DNA of 21,700 nt. Origin: CAYUNA01 sp047629355 (GTDB taxonomy: Bacteria; Bacteroidota; Bacteroidia; Chitinophagales; Saprospiraceae). The stretch spans positions 1 to 21,700 of the forward strand of contig JBLHWU010000106.1 of the NCBI GenBank assembly GCA_047629355.1, given 5' to 3'. Within the stretch, counting starts at the first letter, position 1. Every line of letters starts with the position of its first letter. Below the pieces are notes generated by a model. It worked only from the letters and a program-made list of their open reading frames with translations, did not search any database and was not told the DNA's origin. Shown here piece by piece: positions 7,203-14,056 of the stretch. Both the position numbers and the translations under genes were made by a program.

Positions 7203-7247
7203 TTTTTTCTAAAAAAAATGCGAAGGTAACTTTTTTCTAAAAAAAAA
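7203..7247 (-). promoter_or_regulatory. Candidate promoter of the GSCFA gene between two identical A/T repeats
   Basis: On the minus strand TACCTTCGCA (7228 to 7219) resembles the -7 element TAnnTTTGCA seen elsewhere in the window. The self-complementary 16-mer TTTTTTCTAAAAAAAA flanks it on both sides (plus strand 7203-7218 and 7231-7246). The start codon at 7196 would be about 15-20 nt from the transcription start. Confidence 0.4.
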
Positions 7248-7263
7248 GTGGATTATAACGCTT

Positions 7264-7309
7264 ATACGCTGCTTTAGCTACCTATTTCTATAGAGTTAAA
7301 GCAGCGTAT
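7264..7309. repeat. 13-bp inverted repeat
   Basis: ATACGCTGCTTTA (7264-7276) pairs exactly with TAAAGCAGCGTAT (7297-7309) across 20 nt. It lies in the divide between the GSCFA gene and the iron operon, more than 60 nt upstream of the GSCFA start. Confidence 0.55.
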
Positions 7310-7372
7310 CCAGATTGTTGCTAAAAAACCAGGGAATTACCGTTCATTTTTTAAGTATTCGTGGCTTTCTAA

Positions 7373-7522
7373 CTAAAATTCCTGAAAAATCTCACCCGAT
7401 TCAACATCAAAACCAATATAAAAAATAGGTAATTGGGTTGTTCTTCGCAAGTGTTCAATGTAAATATTATCTACTACTTCACGTTCTATCCAATGTAAAA
7501 AACAAACCATAAAAAAAGCCAT
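7373..7522 (-). CDS. Possible small ORF of 49 residues, unrecognised
   Basis: An open frame runs from ATG at 7522 (a second in-frame ATG is at 7510) to TAG at 7373. The peptide starts MAFFMVCFLHWIEREVVDN and ends with PIFYIGFDVESGEIFQEF. Residue use looks protein-like, and it is the only open frame in this 400-nt gap that does. Against it: the start lies inside the terminator stem of the iron operon, the region before the second ATG is a pure T-run, and there is no promoter or ribosome-binding signal. It may be the tail of a lost gene. I do not recognise a family. Confidence 0.2.
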   Translation of the reverse strand: MAFFMVCFLHWIEREVVDNIYIEHLRRTTQLPIFYIGFDVESGEIFQEF

Positions 7523-7549
7523 CAATCTTTTAAATTGATGACTTTTTTG
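7511..7549 (-). terminator. Terminator of the iron-uptake operon
   Basis: AAAAAAGCCATCAAT pairs with ATTGATGACTTTTTT, leaving one wobble pair, across a short loop. Runs of A and T on the two sides make it usable on either strand. On the minus strand it lies about 55-90 nt past the stop of the ATPase gene at the end of the operon. Confidence 0.8.
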
Positions 7550-7602
7550 TACTTGTTAAAACGGATTTTTTGTTGAAAGAGAGATGATAAACTTTATTCC
7601 CC

Positions 7603-8361
7603 TCAACCTCCTCGCTGCAAAAAACTTAACATCCTCTCCGCATTCGTTTCCAAATCCGACAACGTATTCTTCACCTCCATATCCTGAATATTTTTAGAAA
7701 AATCAGTGATAACATCGTGCTGCAAAACAACCCCATCTTTCAGAAAAATGATTTCGTCCGCAATGTCTATCGCATCAAAAAAATCGTGAGTAATGAATAT
7801 CATCGACGTACCAATTTTCTTAACAATCTGCCATATTTCTTGCCGCAATTCAGATTTTAATGCCGCATCTAAATTGCTAAAGGGCTCATCTAATAACAGC
7901 AATTCGGGATTGGTTGCCAAAGTTCTGGCTAAGGCGACCCGCTGTTCCTGTCCGCCGCTCAATTGGGACGGATATGCATGTGCATACGCTTCCATTTTGA
8001 TGAGTTGGAGCATTTTTTTGACGGTCGCGGCTTCATCATTCTCCACGCCAAAAGCAACGTTTTCTGCGACGGTTAAATGAGGAAATAAAGCAAAATCCTG
8101 AAAGACAAATCCGACATTTCGTTCTTGAGGTGGCAGGATTTGTCTATCGCTAGTGACAGTCGTTTCTTTGATTTTTATCCATCCATTTTCTGGACGTTCC
8201 AAGCCAGCAATCAACCGAAGTAAAGTCGATTTTCCGCTTCCACTTTCTCCTACGATGGCGCAAATTCTACCTTTTTGCAAAGTGAAATTACAGTTGGACA
8301 ATGCCAATTTCTTTCCGTCATAAGACTTGCAAAGCTGTTCTATTTCTAAAATATTTTCCAT
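7603..8361 (-). CDS. fbpC: Fe(III) ABC transporter ATP-binding protein
   Basis: This is the cytoplasmic ATPase that powers iron import by the adjacent permease. All nucleotide-binding motifs are intact in the 252 residues: Walker A GESGSGKST (38-46), Q-loop FVFQDF (Gln 88), signature LSGGQ (134-138), Walker B LLLLDEP (154-160) and the switch His in THDFF (192). The family-typical insertion DRQILPPQERNVGFVFQ is present. FbpC/FutC proteins usually have about 350 residues with a C-terminal TOBE regulatory domain; here the protein stops shortly after the ATPase core, so that domain is absent. Its start overlaps the stop of chaN as TAATG on the same transcript, which points to translational coupling. 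It is the last gene of the operon and is followed by a terminator. Confidence 0.9.
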   Translation of the reverse strand: MENILEIEQLCKSYDGKKLALSNCNFTLQKGRICAIVGESGSGKSTLLRLIAGLERPENGWIKIKETTVTSDRQILPPQERNVGFVFQDFALFPHLTVAENVAFGVENDEAATVKKMLQLIKMEAYAHAYPSQLSGGQEQRVALARTLATNPELLLLDEPFSNLDAALKSELRQEIWQIVKKIGTSMIFITHDFFDAIDIADEIIFLKDGVVLQHDVITDFSKNIQDMEVKNTLSDLETNAERMLSFLQRGG

Positions 8362-9221
8362 TAGTACGTTTTTGTCATATCTTCATCCACACAGATAATA
8401 AAATCAGCTCGACCCTTATTTTCTTCAGATAATTTATAGGTTTTTTTTTGCTCAACGGTCGTGATTGTCGCATAGTTTAAGTCCGCATTTCCTTGTTTTA
8501 AATACCATAAGATTCCTTCGTAAAAATCAGAATGAAAAGCACCATTCAAGTGTAAAAAGGTATGACCATTTTGATAATTTTTCAAAATAAAATGTGCCAT
8601 CGTTGCATCTTTTATCGCTTGTGCTTTCACCAAATCAGGCGAGCCATGTCCGCCCATCATTTCCAAAATATTCTTGTACTGCGGTAACTCTGCATCAAAT
8701 GGAATAGGCAAGGGAGCAACCCAAGATTTTTCTTCCTCCGTGAGCTGATTGAGCGCAGGAAAACCATTTTCAGTATAAACCATACTGGCAAATCTTCGCG
8801 GAATATTCGTACCGATAAAAGGGATTTTATGCTCTTTTGCAAAATCCACCACAGGCGCATAATCCGTTTTGTAATTAGACCAAAGTCGTGCAAGTGTATC
8901 CAATCCCGTGTAGTCAATTTCGCCTTTCAAATAGTCATTCAAAGCCCTTTGGTTATCGGCTTCAATCATTTCAGCCCCCAAAATCAATGGATTCGTTTTA
9001 TACAAGTCTTTACAAACTTCCAACTGTAACCAATGAGCAATCGGATTGTTATGAAATTCTCCAAATAGAATAACGTCTTTTTTTCTAATCGTTTTCATCA
9101 GCTTTTTATAACTGATTTTTTTGCCTTTTTTGTTATAAATTTTAAAAGCAACTTTACTTTGTCCCAAGGCAAAAATAGATAGACACATTAAAAACAGTAA
9201 GGTTATAATTTTGTGTTTCAT
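8361..9221 (-). CDS. chaN: ChaN-family protein (iron-regulated heme/iron-handling)
   Basis: This 286-residue exported protein starts with a signal peptide (MKHKIITLLFLMCLSIFALG, cleavage near Gln21). No lipobox Cys is placed correctly, unlike the Campylobacter ChaN lipoprotein. The ChaN-like/EreA-type fold is indicated by FGEFHNNPIAHWLQLE (residues 53-68, the GExHxNxxxH motif), FIGTNIPRRFAS in the middle, and HLNGAFHSDFYEGILWYL near residues 224-241. As I recall, ChaN of C. jejuni binds heme, and family members are often iron-regulated. Its position between the permease and ATPase genes of an Fe(III) transporter, with a TAATG overlap to the ATPase, argues for a role in the same uptake pathway in the periplasm or at the outer membrane. 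Its exact ligand is unknown. Confidence 0.85.
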   Translation of the reverse strand: MKHKIITLLFLMCLSIFALGQSKVAFKIYNKKGKKISYKKLMKTIRKKDVILFGEFHNNPIAHWLQLEVCKDLYKTNPLILGAEMIEADNQRALNDYLKGEIDYTGLDTLARLWSNYKTDYAPVVDFAKEHKIPFIGTNIPRRFASMVYTENGFPALNQLTEEEKSWVAPLPIPFDAELPQYKNILEMMGGHGSPDLVKAQAIKDATMAHFILKNYQNGHTFLHLNGAFHSDFYEGILWYLKQGNADLNYATITTVEQKKTYKLSEENKGRADFIICVDEDMTKTY

Positions 9222-9240
9222 ATTATATTATTTTAAAGTT

Positions 9241-9349
9241 AGAGGTCAGAAGTTCAGACCGTATTTACTCTCAGAGGTCAGAAAACCTACTAATTAAAGT
9301 TCTGAATCATCTGACTGCTGACAGTAAAATAGTCAGACCTTTGACCTCT
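9241..9349. repeat. MITE-like inverted repeat inside the iron operon
   Basis: AGAGGTCAGAAGTTCAGACC at 9241-9260 is mirrored by AGTCAGACCTTTGACCTCT at 9331-9349. Similarity of the arms extends inward to about 40 nt each, including TTTACT and the TCAG boxes. It fills almost the whole 136-nt gap between fbpB and chaN. A related copy of the left arm is at 13634-13654, with an inverted partial copy at 13739-13753. Confidence 0.6.
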
Positions 9350-9357
9350 CTCCACCG

Positions 9358-10992
9358 TTATTTCTTTCTAAAAAAACGGTCTAAAAATTTGATTAAAATC
9401 AGCAATAAAACAATTATCAATATCAGCAATAATGCGGGGATAGCGGCTTCTGCTACCCGTTCATCATCAGCGTATTCATAGGTTTTTATGGCTAAGGTTT
9501 GTAGATGGTAAGGTTTCAAAATCAGGGTCAGGGGCAACTCTTTTAAAATGTCGATGAAGACCAATAAAAAAGTGCTGATTAAAACGTTGCGCAACAGCGG
9601 TAATTCTATTTTAAATAAGGTCTTGAATTTGCTCCTGCCTAATAAATAAGATGATTCAGATAAATATTTTCCGAGTTTTAAAGAATTGGATTCCAATGGA
9701 TTGAAAGCAACCGCTAAAAACCGAAAAACATAAGCATAAATTAATATAACACTACTTCCATAAAATAGGAATCCGATTTTGAGGTGCAGCGTATCTGCAA
9801 AAAAATTAATGAAGGTTTGGCTACTTCGCATGATTCCAATTCCGATGATAGCCCCCGGAATTACATAACCGATTGTTGCTATTTTTTGTATCAGCCGAAT
9901 TGATTTTACATGATTCCAACGCGAAAAGAAAATTAAGATTAGCGCAGTTATTACGATAAAAAAAGTAGCAACAAACGCCAGCCCCAAACTTTGCAAAGCA
10001 ATCGAAAATAACTCGGCGGTAAACATAGTTTCAAAAGTCAAAAACGCCCAATACAACAATTGACCGACAGGCAATATCAAACCGAATAAAATGGGCGTAC
10101 CAAGTATCAGGGGAAAGAGTATTTTTTGACTTCCGCACCATGATTTCCTTTGAGCATTTTGTTGTTTTGCTGCAATATCTTTAAGAACGTAAGACTTTTC
10201 ACCTCGTTGCCAGCGTATCAAACCATTGATGATAAAAACAATAACAACCAATAAAGCAGATAAATAAACCGCTGATTGTAAGTCCTCCAACATCGTCCAA
10301 GTCCTGAAAATTCCCGTCGTAAAAGTCTGAATACCGTAGTATTTTGCTGCGCCATAATCGTTGAGAACTTCCATGAAAACCAAGAACAAGCCACCAATAA
10401 TCGCAGGCGAAGCTAAAGGTAAAGCAATCGAAAAAAAGTACCGCCAACTGGAAGCTCCCAATAAATAACTAGCTTCTCGAATCCTCGTAGGAAAACTTTT
10501 AAACATTGCGCTTACACTTCCATAAACGTAAGGATAAAGCGAGCAACTCAACACCCAAATCAAGCCGTAAATATTCATCATTTCGACTTTCTCAATGGGT
10601 ATGCCAAGCGCTTGGGAACCTCGGATGAGCGTCCCTCCGTTTCCGAGCAATCCGACGTAAGCGTACGCCACGATATAGGAAGGAATTGCCAGCGGTAAAA
10701 AGAGCAGCCACTCTATCCATTTTCGGAATCTAAACTCATAATTAGCAATTATCCAAGCGGTAGAAGTGCCGAATAAAAAGCACAAAACCCCCGTTCCAAG
10801 CAGCAGCACGAAAGAGTTTTTGACATAATCCAATAAGAAATGAGACACAATGTGTTGCCACATTTCTCCGACTCCAAAAAACAGATAAACGATGATGGCC
10901 AAAAGCGGAATCGCAATTAGCAAACCGATGACCATTGTCAGCAATGACCATCGGTTGAAGTCTCTCCGCAAGTTTTTAAATTTACTGAGCAT
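9358..10992 (-). CDS. fbpB: Fe(III) ABC transporter permease, fused two-domain type
   Basis: This inner-membrane permease of 544 residues forms the channel for ferric ions delivered by the periplasmic binding protein. It is the FbpB/FutB type, with two homologous halves in one chain. Each half has about six hydrophobic segments and one EAA-type loop that contacts the ATPase: EASYLLGASSWRYFFSIALP in the first half and ESSYLLGRSKFKTLFKIELP in the second. The first half includes LPLAIPSYIVAYAY and the second GYVIPGAIIGIGIM, both typical of this family. The start codon lies inside the end of fbpA (11-nt overlap), so the two are probably translated together. A repeat element separates it from chaN downstream. 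Confidence 0.93.
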   Translation of the reverse strand: MLSKFKNLRRDFNRWSLLTMVIGLLIAIPLLAIIVYLFFGVGEMWQHIVSHFLLDYVKNSFVLLLGTGVLCFLFGTSTAWIIANYEFRFRKWIEWLLFLPLAIPSYIVAYAYVGLLGNGGTLIRGSQALGIPIEKVEMMNIYGLIWVLSCSLYPYVYGSVSAMFKSFPTRIREASYLLGASSWRYFFSIALPLASPAIIGGLFLVFMEVLNDYGAAKYYGIQTFTTGIFRTWTMLEDLQSAVYLSALLVVIVFIINGLIRWQRGEKSYVLKDIAAKQQNAQRKSWCGSQKILFPLILGTPILFGLILPVGQLLYWAFLTFETMFTAELFSIALQSLGLAFVATFFIVITALILIFFSRWNHVKSIRLIQKIATIGYVIPGAIIGIGIMRSSQTFINFFADTLHLKIGFLFYGSSVILIYAYVFRFLAVAFNPLESNSLKLGKYLSESSYLLGRSKFKTLFKIELPLLRNVLISTFLLVFIDILKELPLTLILKPYHLQTLAIKTYEYADDERVAEAAIPALLLILIIVLLLILIKFLDRFFRKK

Positions 10993-12043
10993 CTGGTCCT
11001 TTATCCCAAGCTACTTCATCAAAAATGATGACGGCTGGCTTGTTTAATTCTCCCAATTTTGACAAAGGCAAACTGTCTTCTTTGAAACTTCCCCATGATT
11101 TTAGCAAGTCAGAAGAAGCCGCATTTGGGTTGACGGGATATTCATAATTCGCTTCCGCAAACGTCTCTTGTACCTCTTTACTCACCAAATATTCGATAAA
11201 TTTGACAGCGTTTTCCTTATTGGGCGCGTTTTTCGCTATGCCAATTCCACTAATATTAATATGCGCTCCTCTTCCGTCTTGATTTGGGAAAAATACACTG
11301 ACAGCATTTCCAGCATTAACTTCCATATCGTCTTTTGAATTAATCAATTTACCTAAATAATAGGTGTTGATAATCGCCAATTCACCTTCACCTGCCAAGA
11401 TTGCTTTGACTTGGTCACGGTCATTTCCTTTCGGTGTTCGGGCAAAATTTTGTCGCAGCCCATCTGCCCATTTTTTAGCTTCTTCCTCTCCGTCGTTGGC
11501 AATAATAGACGCCAATAAAGACTGATTATAGATGTTGCCAGAAGACCGAATTAGGATTTTATTTTTCCATTCTGAATTGGTCAATGCCTCGTAAGTAGAG
11601 AGTTGTTCGGGGTTTACTTTATTTTTATCGTAAGCAATAATTCTTGCTCTTTTGGTCAACCCGAACCAATGATTGTCCCTATCTCGCAAATGAGCAGGGA
11701 TGGTTTTTTGTAAAATTTCCGACTTTGCCGCTTGCAATAATCCTTTACTTTTGGCTCTCACCAATCTACCGGCATCTACAGTGATTAGCAAATCTGCGGG
11801 CGATTGGTCTCCTTCGCTTTCCATTTTTTGAATAAGTTCGTCGGCACTTGCTTTGACCACATTAACTTTGATACCAGTATCTTTGGTAAATTTTTCAAAA
11901 ATGACTTTATCAGTATCATAATGCCGATGCGTGTAAAGGTTGATTTCTTTGGCAGACTCCTCTTTTTGTTTGGTTGCTTGATTTTCTGAGCAGGAAGTCA
12001 TTAAGGTGATAAAACAGATGAAAATGATTAGTTGATTGAACAT
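10982..12043 (-). CDS. fbpA: Fe(III) ABC transporter substrate-binding lipoprotein
   Basis: This 353-residue protein captures ferric iron in the periplasm and passes it to the permease. A lipoprotein signal peptide ends in LMTSC (lipid-anchored Cys18). The mature part begins with INLYTHRHYDTDKVIFEKF, closely similar to FutA/FbpA proteins; Arg40, His41 and Tyr42 fall at known metal-site positions. Tyr172 (NIYNQS) and Tyr228-Tyr229 (INTYYLG) correspond to the other iron-binding tyrosines. Length is normal. It is the first gene of the operon fbpA-fbpB-chaN-fbpC and overlaps fbpB by 11 nt. A good Bacteroidota promoter and an overlapping 23-bp palindrome lie directly upstream, which suggests metal-dependent repression. 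Confidence 0.93.
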   Translation of the reverse strand: MFNQLIIFICFITLMTSCSENQATKQKEESAKEINLYTHRHYDTDKVIFEKFTKDTGIKVNVVKASADELIQKMESEGDQSPADLLITVDAGRLVRAKSKGLLQAAKSEILQKTIPAHLRDRDNHWFGLTKRARIIAYDKNKVNPEQLSTYEALTNSEWKNKILIRSSGNIYNQSLLASIIANDGEEEAKKWADGLRQNFARTPKGNDRDQVKAILAGEGELAIINTYYLGKLINSKDDMEVNAGNAVSVFFPNQDGRGAHINISGIGIAKNAPNKENAVKFIEYLVSKEVQETFAEANYEYPVNPNAASSDLLKSWGSFKEDSLPLSKLGELNKPAVIIFDEVAWDKGPDAQ

Positions 12044-12070
12044 ATTTACGGTATTTGTATTTTAAAAAAG

Positions 12071-12080
12071 TGCAAATATA
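12071..12080 (-). promoter_or_regulatory. Promoter -7 element of the iron operon
   Basis: The minus strand reads TATATTTGCA, an exact TAnnTTTG match. The fbpA start codon is about 30 nt downstream, giving a short leader. The -33 position falls within the palindrome at 12083-12105, where no clear TTTG is seen. Confidence 0.65.
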
Positions 12081-12082
12081 TT

Positions 12083-12105
12083 CTATTTAGATTAAATCTA
12101 GATAG
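12083..12105. promoter_or_regulatory. Operator-like palindrome on the iron-operon promoter
   Basis: CTATTTAGATT (12083-12093) and AATCTAGATAG (12095-12105) are inverted copies matching at 10 of 11 positions around a central A. It abuts the -7 element on its upstream side, so a bound protein would block RNA polymerase. The size and TTAGATT...AATCTA form are compatible with a dimeric metalloregulator of the DtxR or Fur kind. The regulator's identity is an inference from the genes controlled. Confidence 0.6.
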
Positions 12106-12163
12106 CATAAATGTCATTTTACGGTTATTTCGATTCCATTTCTTTTTTTGAAGAAAAAATTTG

Positions 12164-12222
12164 AGGTTAGAAAATTTTTAACCTAAAAAAGCCGCCAATT
12201 TTTCAACTGACGGCTTTTTTTT
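12164..12222 (-). terminator. Terminator after hpf
   Basis: AAAAAAGCCGCCA (12185-12197) pairs with TGACGGCTTTTTT (12208-12220) with one wobble pair; T-runs lie on both flanks. A second small hairpin, AGGTTA...TAACCT (12164-12184), directly follows on the minus strand. It separates hpf (stop at 12239) from the iron operon promoter. Confidence 0.8.
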
Positions 12223-12238
12223 TATTTCTTAAATGGGT

Positions 12239-12544
12239 TTAATGCGCTTTTTCCCGCATTTTTTCTTTGTATTTCTTTAGTTGTCTTTTTAAGTTATCCG
12301 CAGCCGAATCAATCGACGCTTCAAAGGTTTTATTGGTTTCGCTGACAAATAAAGTGCTGCCGGGGACTTGAATTTTTACTTCGGCAACCTTGTCGCGCAC
12401 TTGTCCTGAATTTTCTAATTTCAACTTTACATTGGCGTCGATAATTCGGTCGAAGAAACTGTCTAATTTTGATAGTTTTTTCTCAACGTAAGTCAATAAT
12501 TTTTCGTCAGCTTTAAACTGTACAGATTCGGTTCGTACTGTCAT
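12239..12544 (-). CDS. hpf: Ribosome hibernation-promoting factor, short type (HPF/RaiA)
   Basis: This 101-residue protein belongs to the HPF/YfiA family, which binds the 30S decoding region and silences ribosomes in starvation or stationary phase. The sequence fits the beta-alpha-beta-beta-beta-alpha fold. The first strand is TVRTESVQFKAD, a helix KLLTYVEKKLSKLDSFFD follows, and the central strands are ANVKLKLEN, AEVKIQVPG and STLFVSE. A basic C-terminal helix, SAADNLKRQLKKYKEKMREK, closes it. There is no long-form C-terminal dimerisation domain. The pairing with an upstream Xer recombinase gene is an arrangement I recall from other Bacteroidota. The usual neighbouring tRNA genes and tuf are not here. 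Confidence 0.9.
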   Translation of the reverse strand: MTVRTESVQFKADEKLLTYVEKKLSKLDSFFDRIIDANVKLKLENSGQVRDKVAEVKIQVPGSTLFVSETNKTFEASIDSAADNLKRQLKKYKEKMREKAH

Positions 12545-12560
12545 GTATTAAGCGTTTTAA

Positions 12561-12662
12561 CAGGGACAATTGCATTGCTGTATTGCTTATGACTAAATTG
12601 TTGATTGATACAATTACTTGATTTTCAAAGCAATATAGCAATCAAACAATTCATTCTCCCTA
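12561..12662. repeat. Imperfect inverted repeat between xer and hpf
   Basis: ATTGCTGTATTGCTT (12574-12588) and AAGCAATATAGCAAT (12628-12642) pair at 14 of 15 positions. The outer flanks AGGGA and TCCCT can extend the structure. It fills the 155-nt gap and would lie in the hpf leader if xer and hpf are co-transcribed. Confidence 0.5.
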
Positions 12663-12699
12663 AAGTTAATAAAATATGAGTTTCAAGAACGAGAACACT

Positions 12700-13602
12700 T
12701 TAGTCTTCGTTCATTTTTGCTTTTGGGTGCGCTTGTTCGTACACCTTTTGTAACCGCTGAATCGAATTATGGGTATAGACTTGCGTGGAAGCAAGGGAGG
12801 CATGTCCCAACAATTCTTTGACGGCATTTAAATCCGCGCCGTTGTCCACTAAGTGCGTCGCAAAGGAGTGGCGCAGAGTGTGCGGACTACGTTTTTCTGC
12901 CGTACTGACCATAGATAAGTAGCGGTTGACGATGTTGTAAATAATTTTCGGATAGGTCTGTTTGCCTTTGTCCGTTAAAAAAATATAGGTGGAAGCGGTC
13001 GGAAACTCCAGGTTCCGAACCAATAGATAATCTTGTATTAATTTCATCAAATAAGGGGCAATCGGTACGAGGCGTTCCTTACTACCTTTCCCCAAAACTT
13101 TGATGCGTTGATGATACAAATCCACATCCTTCAACCTTAGATTTATCAACTCTGCCCGCCGGATACCTGTTCCATATAACAACTCTAATATCAATTTATT
13201 CCGGACACCTTTATATTCCTTTCCAAACTCAACTTGTTCGAATAAGGAATTTAAGTTCTTCTTTTCAATGACTTTTGGCAAGACTTTTCCAGCCTTTGGC
13301 GCAATCACTTTCATCATTGGATTGACCTCAATGATTTCGTTTTTTCGTAAGAATTTAAAGTAGGTTTTTAATGTAGATAATTTTCGCTTAATCGAAGAAG
13401 GCATCATTCCATTTTCAATCAAACTCACCGACCACGAACGAATTGCATGATGGTCAATCTTTCGGACAGACTCAAATTCATACCCTTTTAAGTAGTCAAA
13501 AAAGTGCTTCAAATCAGATTTGTACAGCTCGACAGTTAGCGGGGAGTAGCGTTTTTCTAATTCAATGTATTGTAAAAATCTATCTATTTTGGTTTCAACC
13601 AT
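12700..13602 (-). CDS. xerC: Tyrosine recombinase XerC/XerD type
   Basis: This 300-residue site-specific recombinase resolves chromosome dimers at dif during cell division. The N-terminal SAM-like core-binding domain covers about residues 1-90 and the catalytic domain about 108-300. All catalytic residues are present: Arg148 (GTGIRRAEL), Lys172 (LGKGSKER), His241 and Arg244 (SPHTLRHSFATH), His267 (LLGHASLAS) and the nucleophile Tyr276 (TQVYTH). Length and spacing match housekeeping Xer proteins more than integrases of mobile elements, and no att sites or phage genes are near. Which of the two Xer paralogues it is cannot be settled here, so the symbol is provisional. hpf follows 155 nt downstream. 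Confidence 0.9.
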   Translation of the reverse strand: MVETKIDRFLQYIELEKRYSPLTVELYKSDLKHFFDYLKGYEFESVRKIDHHAIRSWSVSLIENGMMPSSIKRKLSTLKTYFKFLRKNEIIEVNPMMKVIAPKAGKVLPKVIEKKNLNSLFEQVEFGKEYKGVRNKLILELLYGTGIRRAELINLRLKDVDLYHQRIKVLGKGSKERLVPIAPYLMKLIQDYLLVRNLEFPTASTYIFLTDKGKQTYPKIIYNIVNRYLSMVSTAEKRSPHTLRHSFATHLVDNGADLNAVKELLGHASLASTQVYTHNSIQRLQKVYEQAHPKAKMNED

Positions 13603-13633
13603 AAAATGCGGTGGTGGTTTTTAATTATTCAAT

Positions 13634-13755
13634 AGAGGTCAGAAGCTAGACCGTTATACAATTAGCGTTTAGAGGAAACAAATTTTACTATGCTGTATTT
13701 TCTAACCGCTGCTAAGTAACACGTACTAATAATGAAAATGGTCGGACTTCTAAAT
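13634..13755. repeat. AGAGGTCAGAAG-family repeat, second locus
   Basis: AGAGGTCAGAAGCTAGACCG (13634-13653) is nearly the same as 9241-9260, and GGTCGGACTTCT (from about 13740) is an inverted partial copy. The layout of outward arms around about 85 nt matches the element inside the iron operon. Confidence 0.45.
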
Positions 13756-13962
13756 AGTTGGTTTTTTTAATTGAAATTAATAGGCTAAAAATAAGAGATA
13801 TATTTTAAAAATGCAACTATACCAATTTTTATTTATTCATTTTTTTGACAAAATAGCGTAGAAAATCCTTTAAACAAAGGTATTTCAGCGACGAACTTTT
13901 TTTGAAAAAATATTTAAAAAATAAAAATTAGCCTCTTTTTTAAAATCAACAACCTGCTTTCC

Positions 13963-13992
13963 TTGCTACTCAATAAATGTTTCCTATATTTG
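13963..13992 (+). promoter_or_regulatory. Promoter of the unknown acidic gene
   Basis: TTG (13963-13965) lies exactly 19 nt before TATATTTG (13985-13992), matching the Bacteroidota layout TTTG-N19-TAnnTTTG apart from the first base. The start codon is 65 nt further downstream. Confidence 0.65.
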
Positions 13993-14056
13993 GATATAAA
14001 TTAGTCCATTTGAAAAAGTAAATCAACGCTTTTTCTTAAAAATTTGACAGCACAAT

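Larger units (their letters stand above)
13603..14056. other. Divergent intergenic region, xer / unknown acidic gene
   Basis: The 454-nt gap separates divergent genes. Its left part holds the AGAGGTCAGAAG repeat (13634-13654) with an inverted partial copy (13739-13753). The right part is very AT-rich and contains the promoter of the plus-strand gene. No convincing open frame was seen. Confidence 0.6.

Noticed and set aside
12700..13602. Xer-type recombinase as a phage or island integrase
   Set aside because: Length, catalytic spacing and pairing with hpf fit the housekeeping enzyme; no att repeats, tRNA or phage genes are near.
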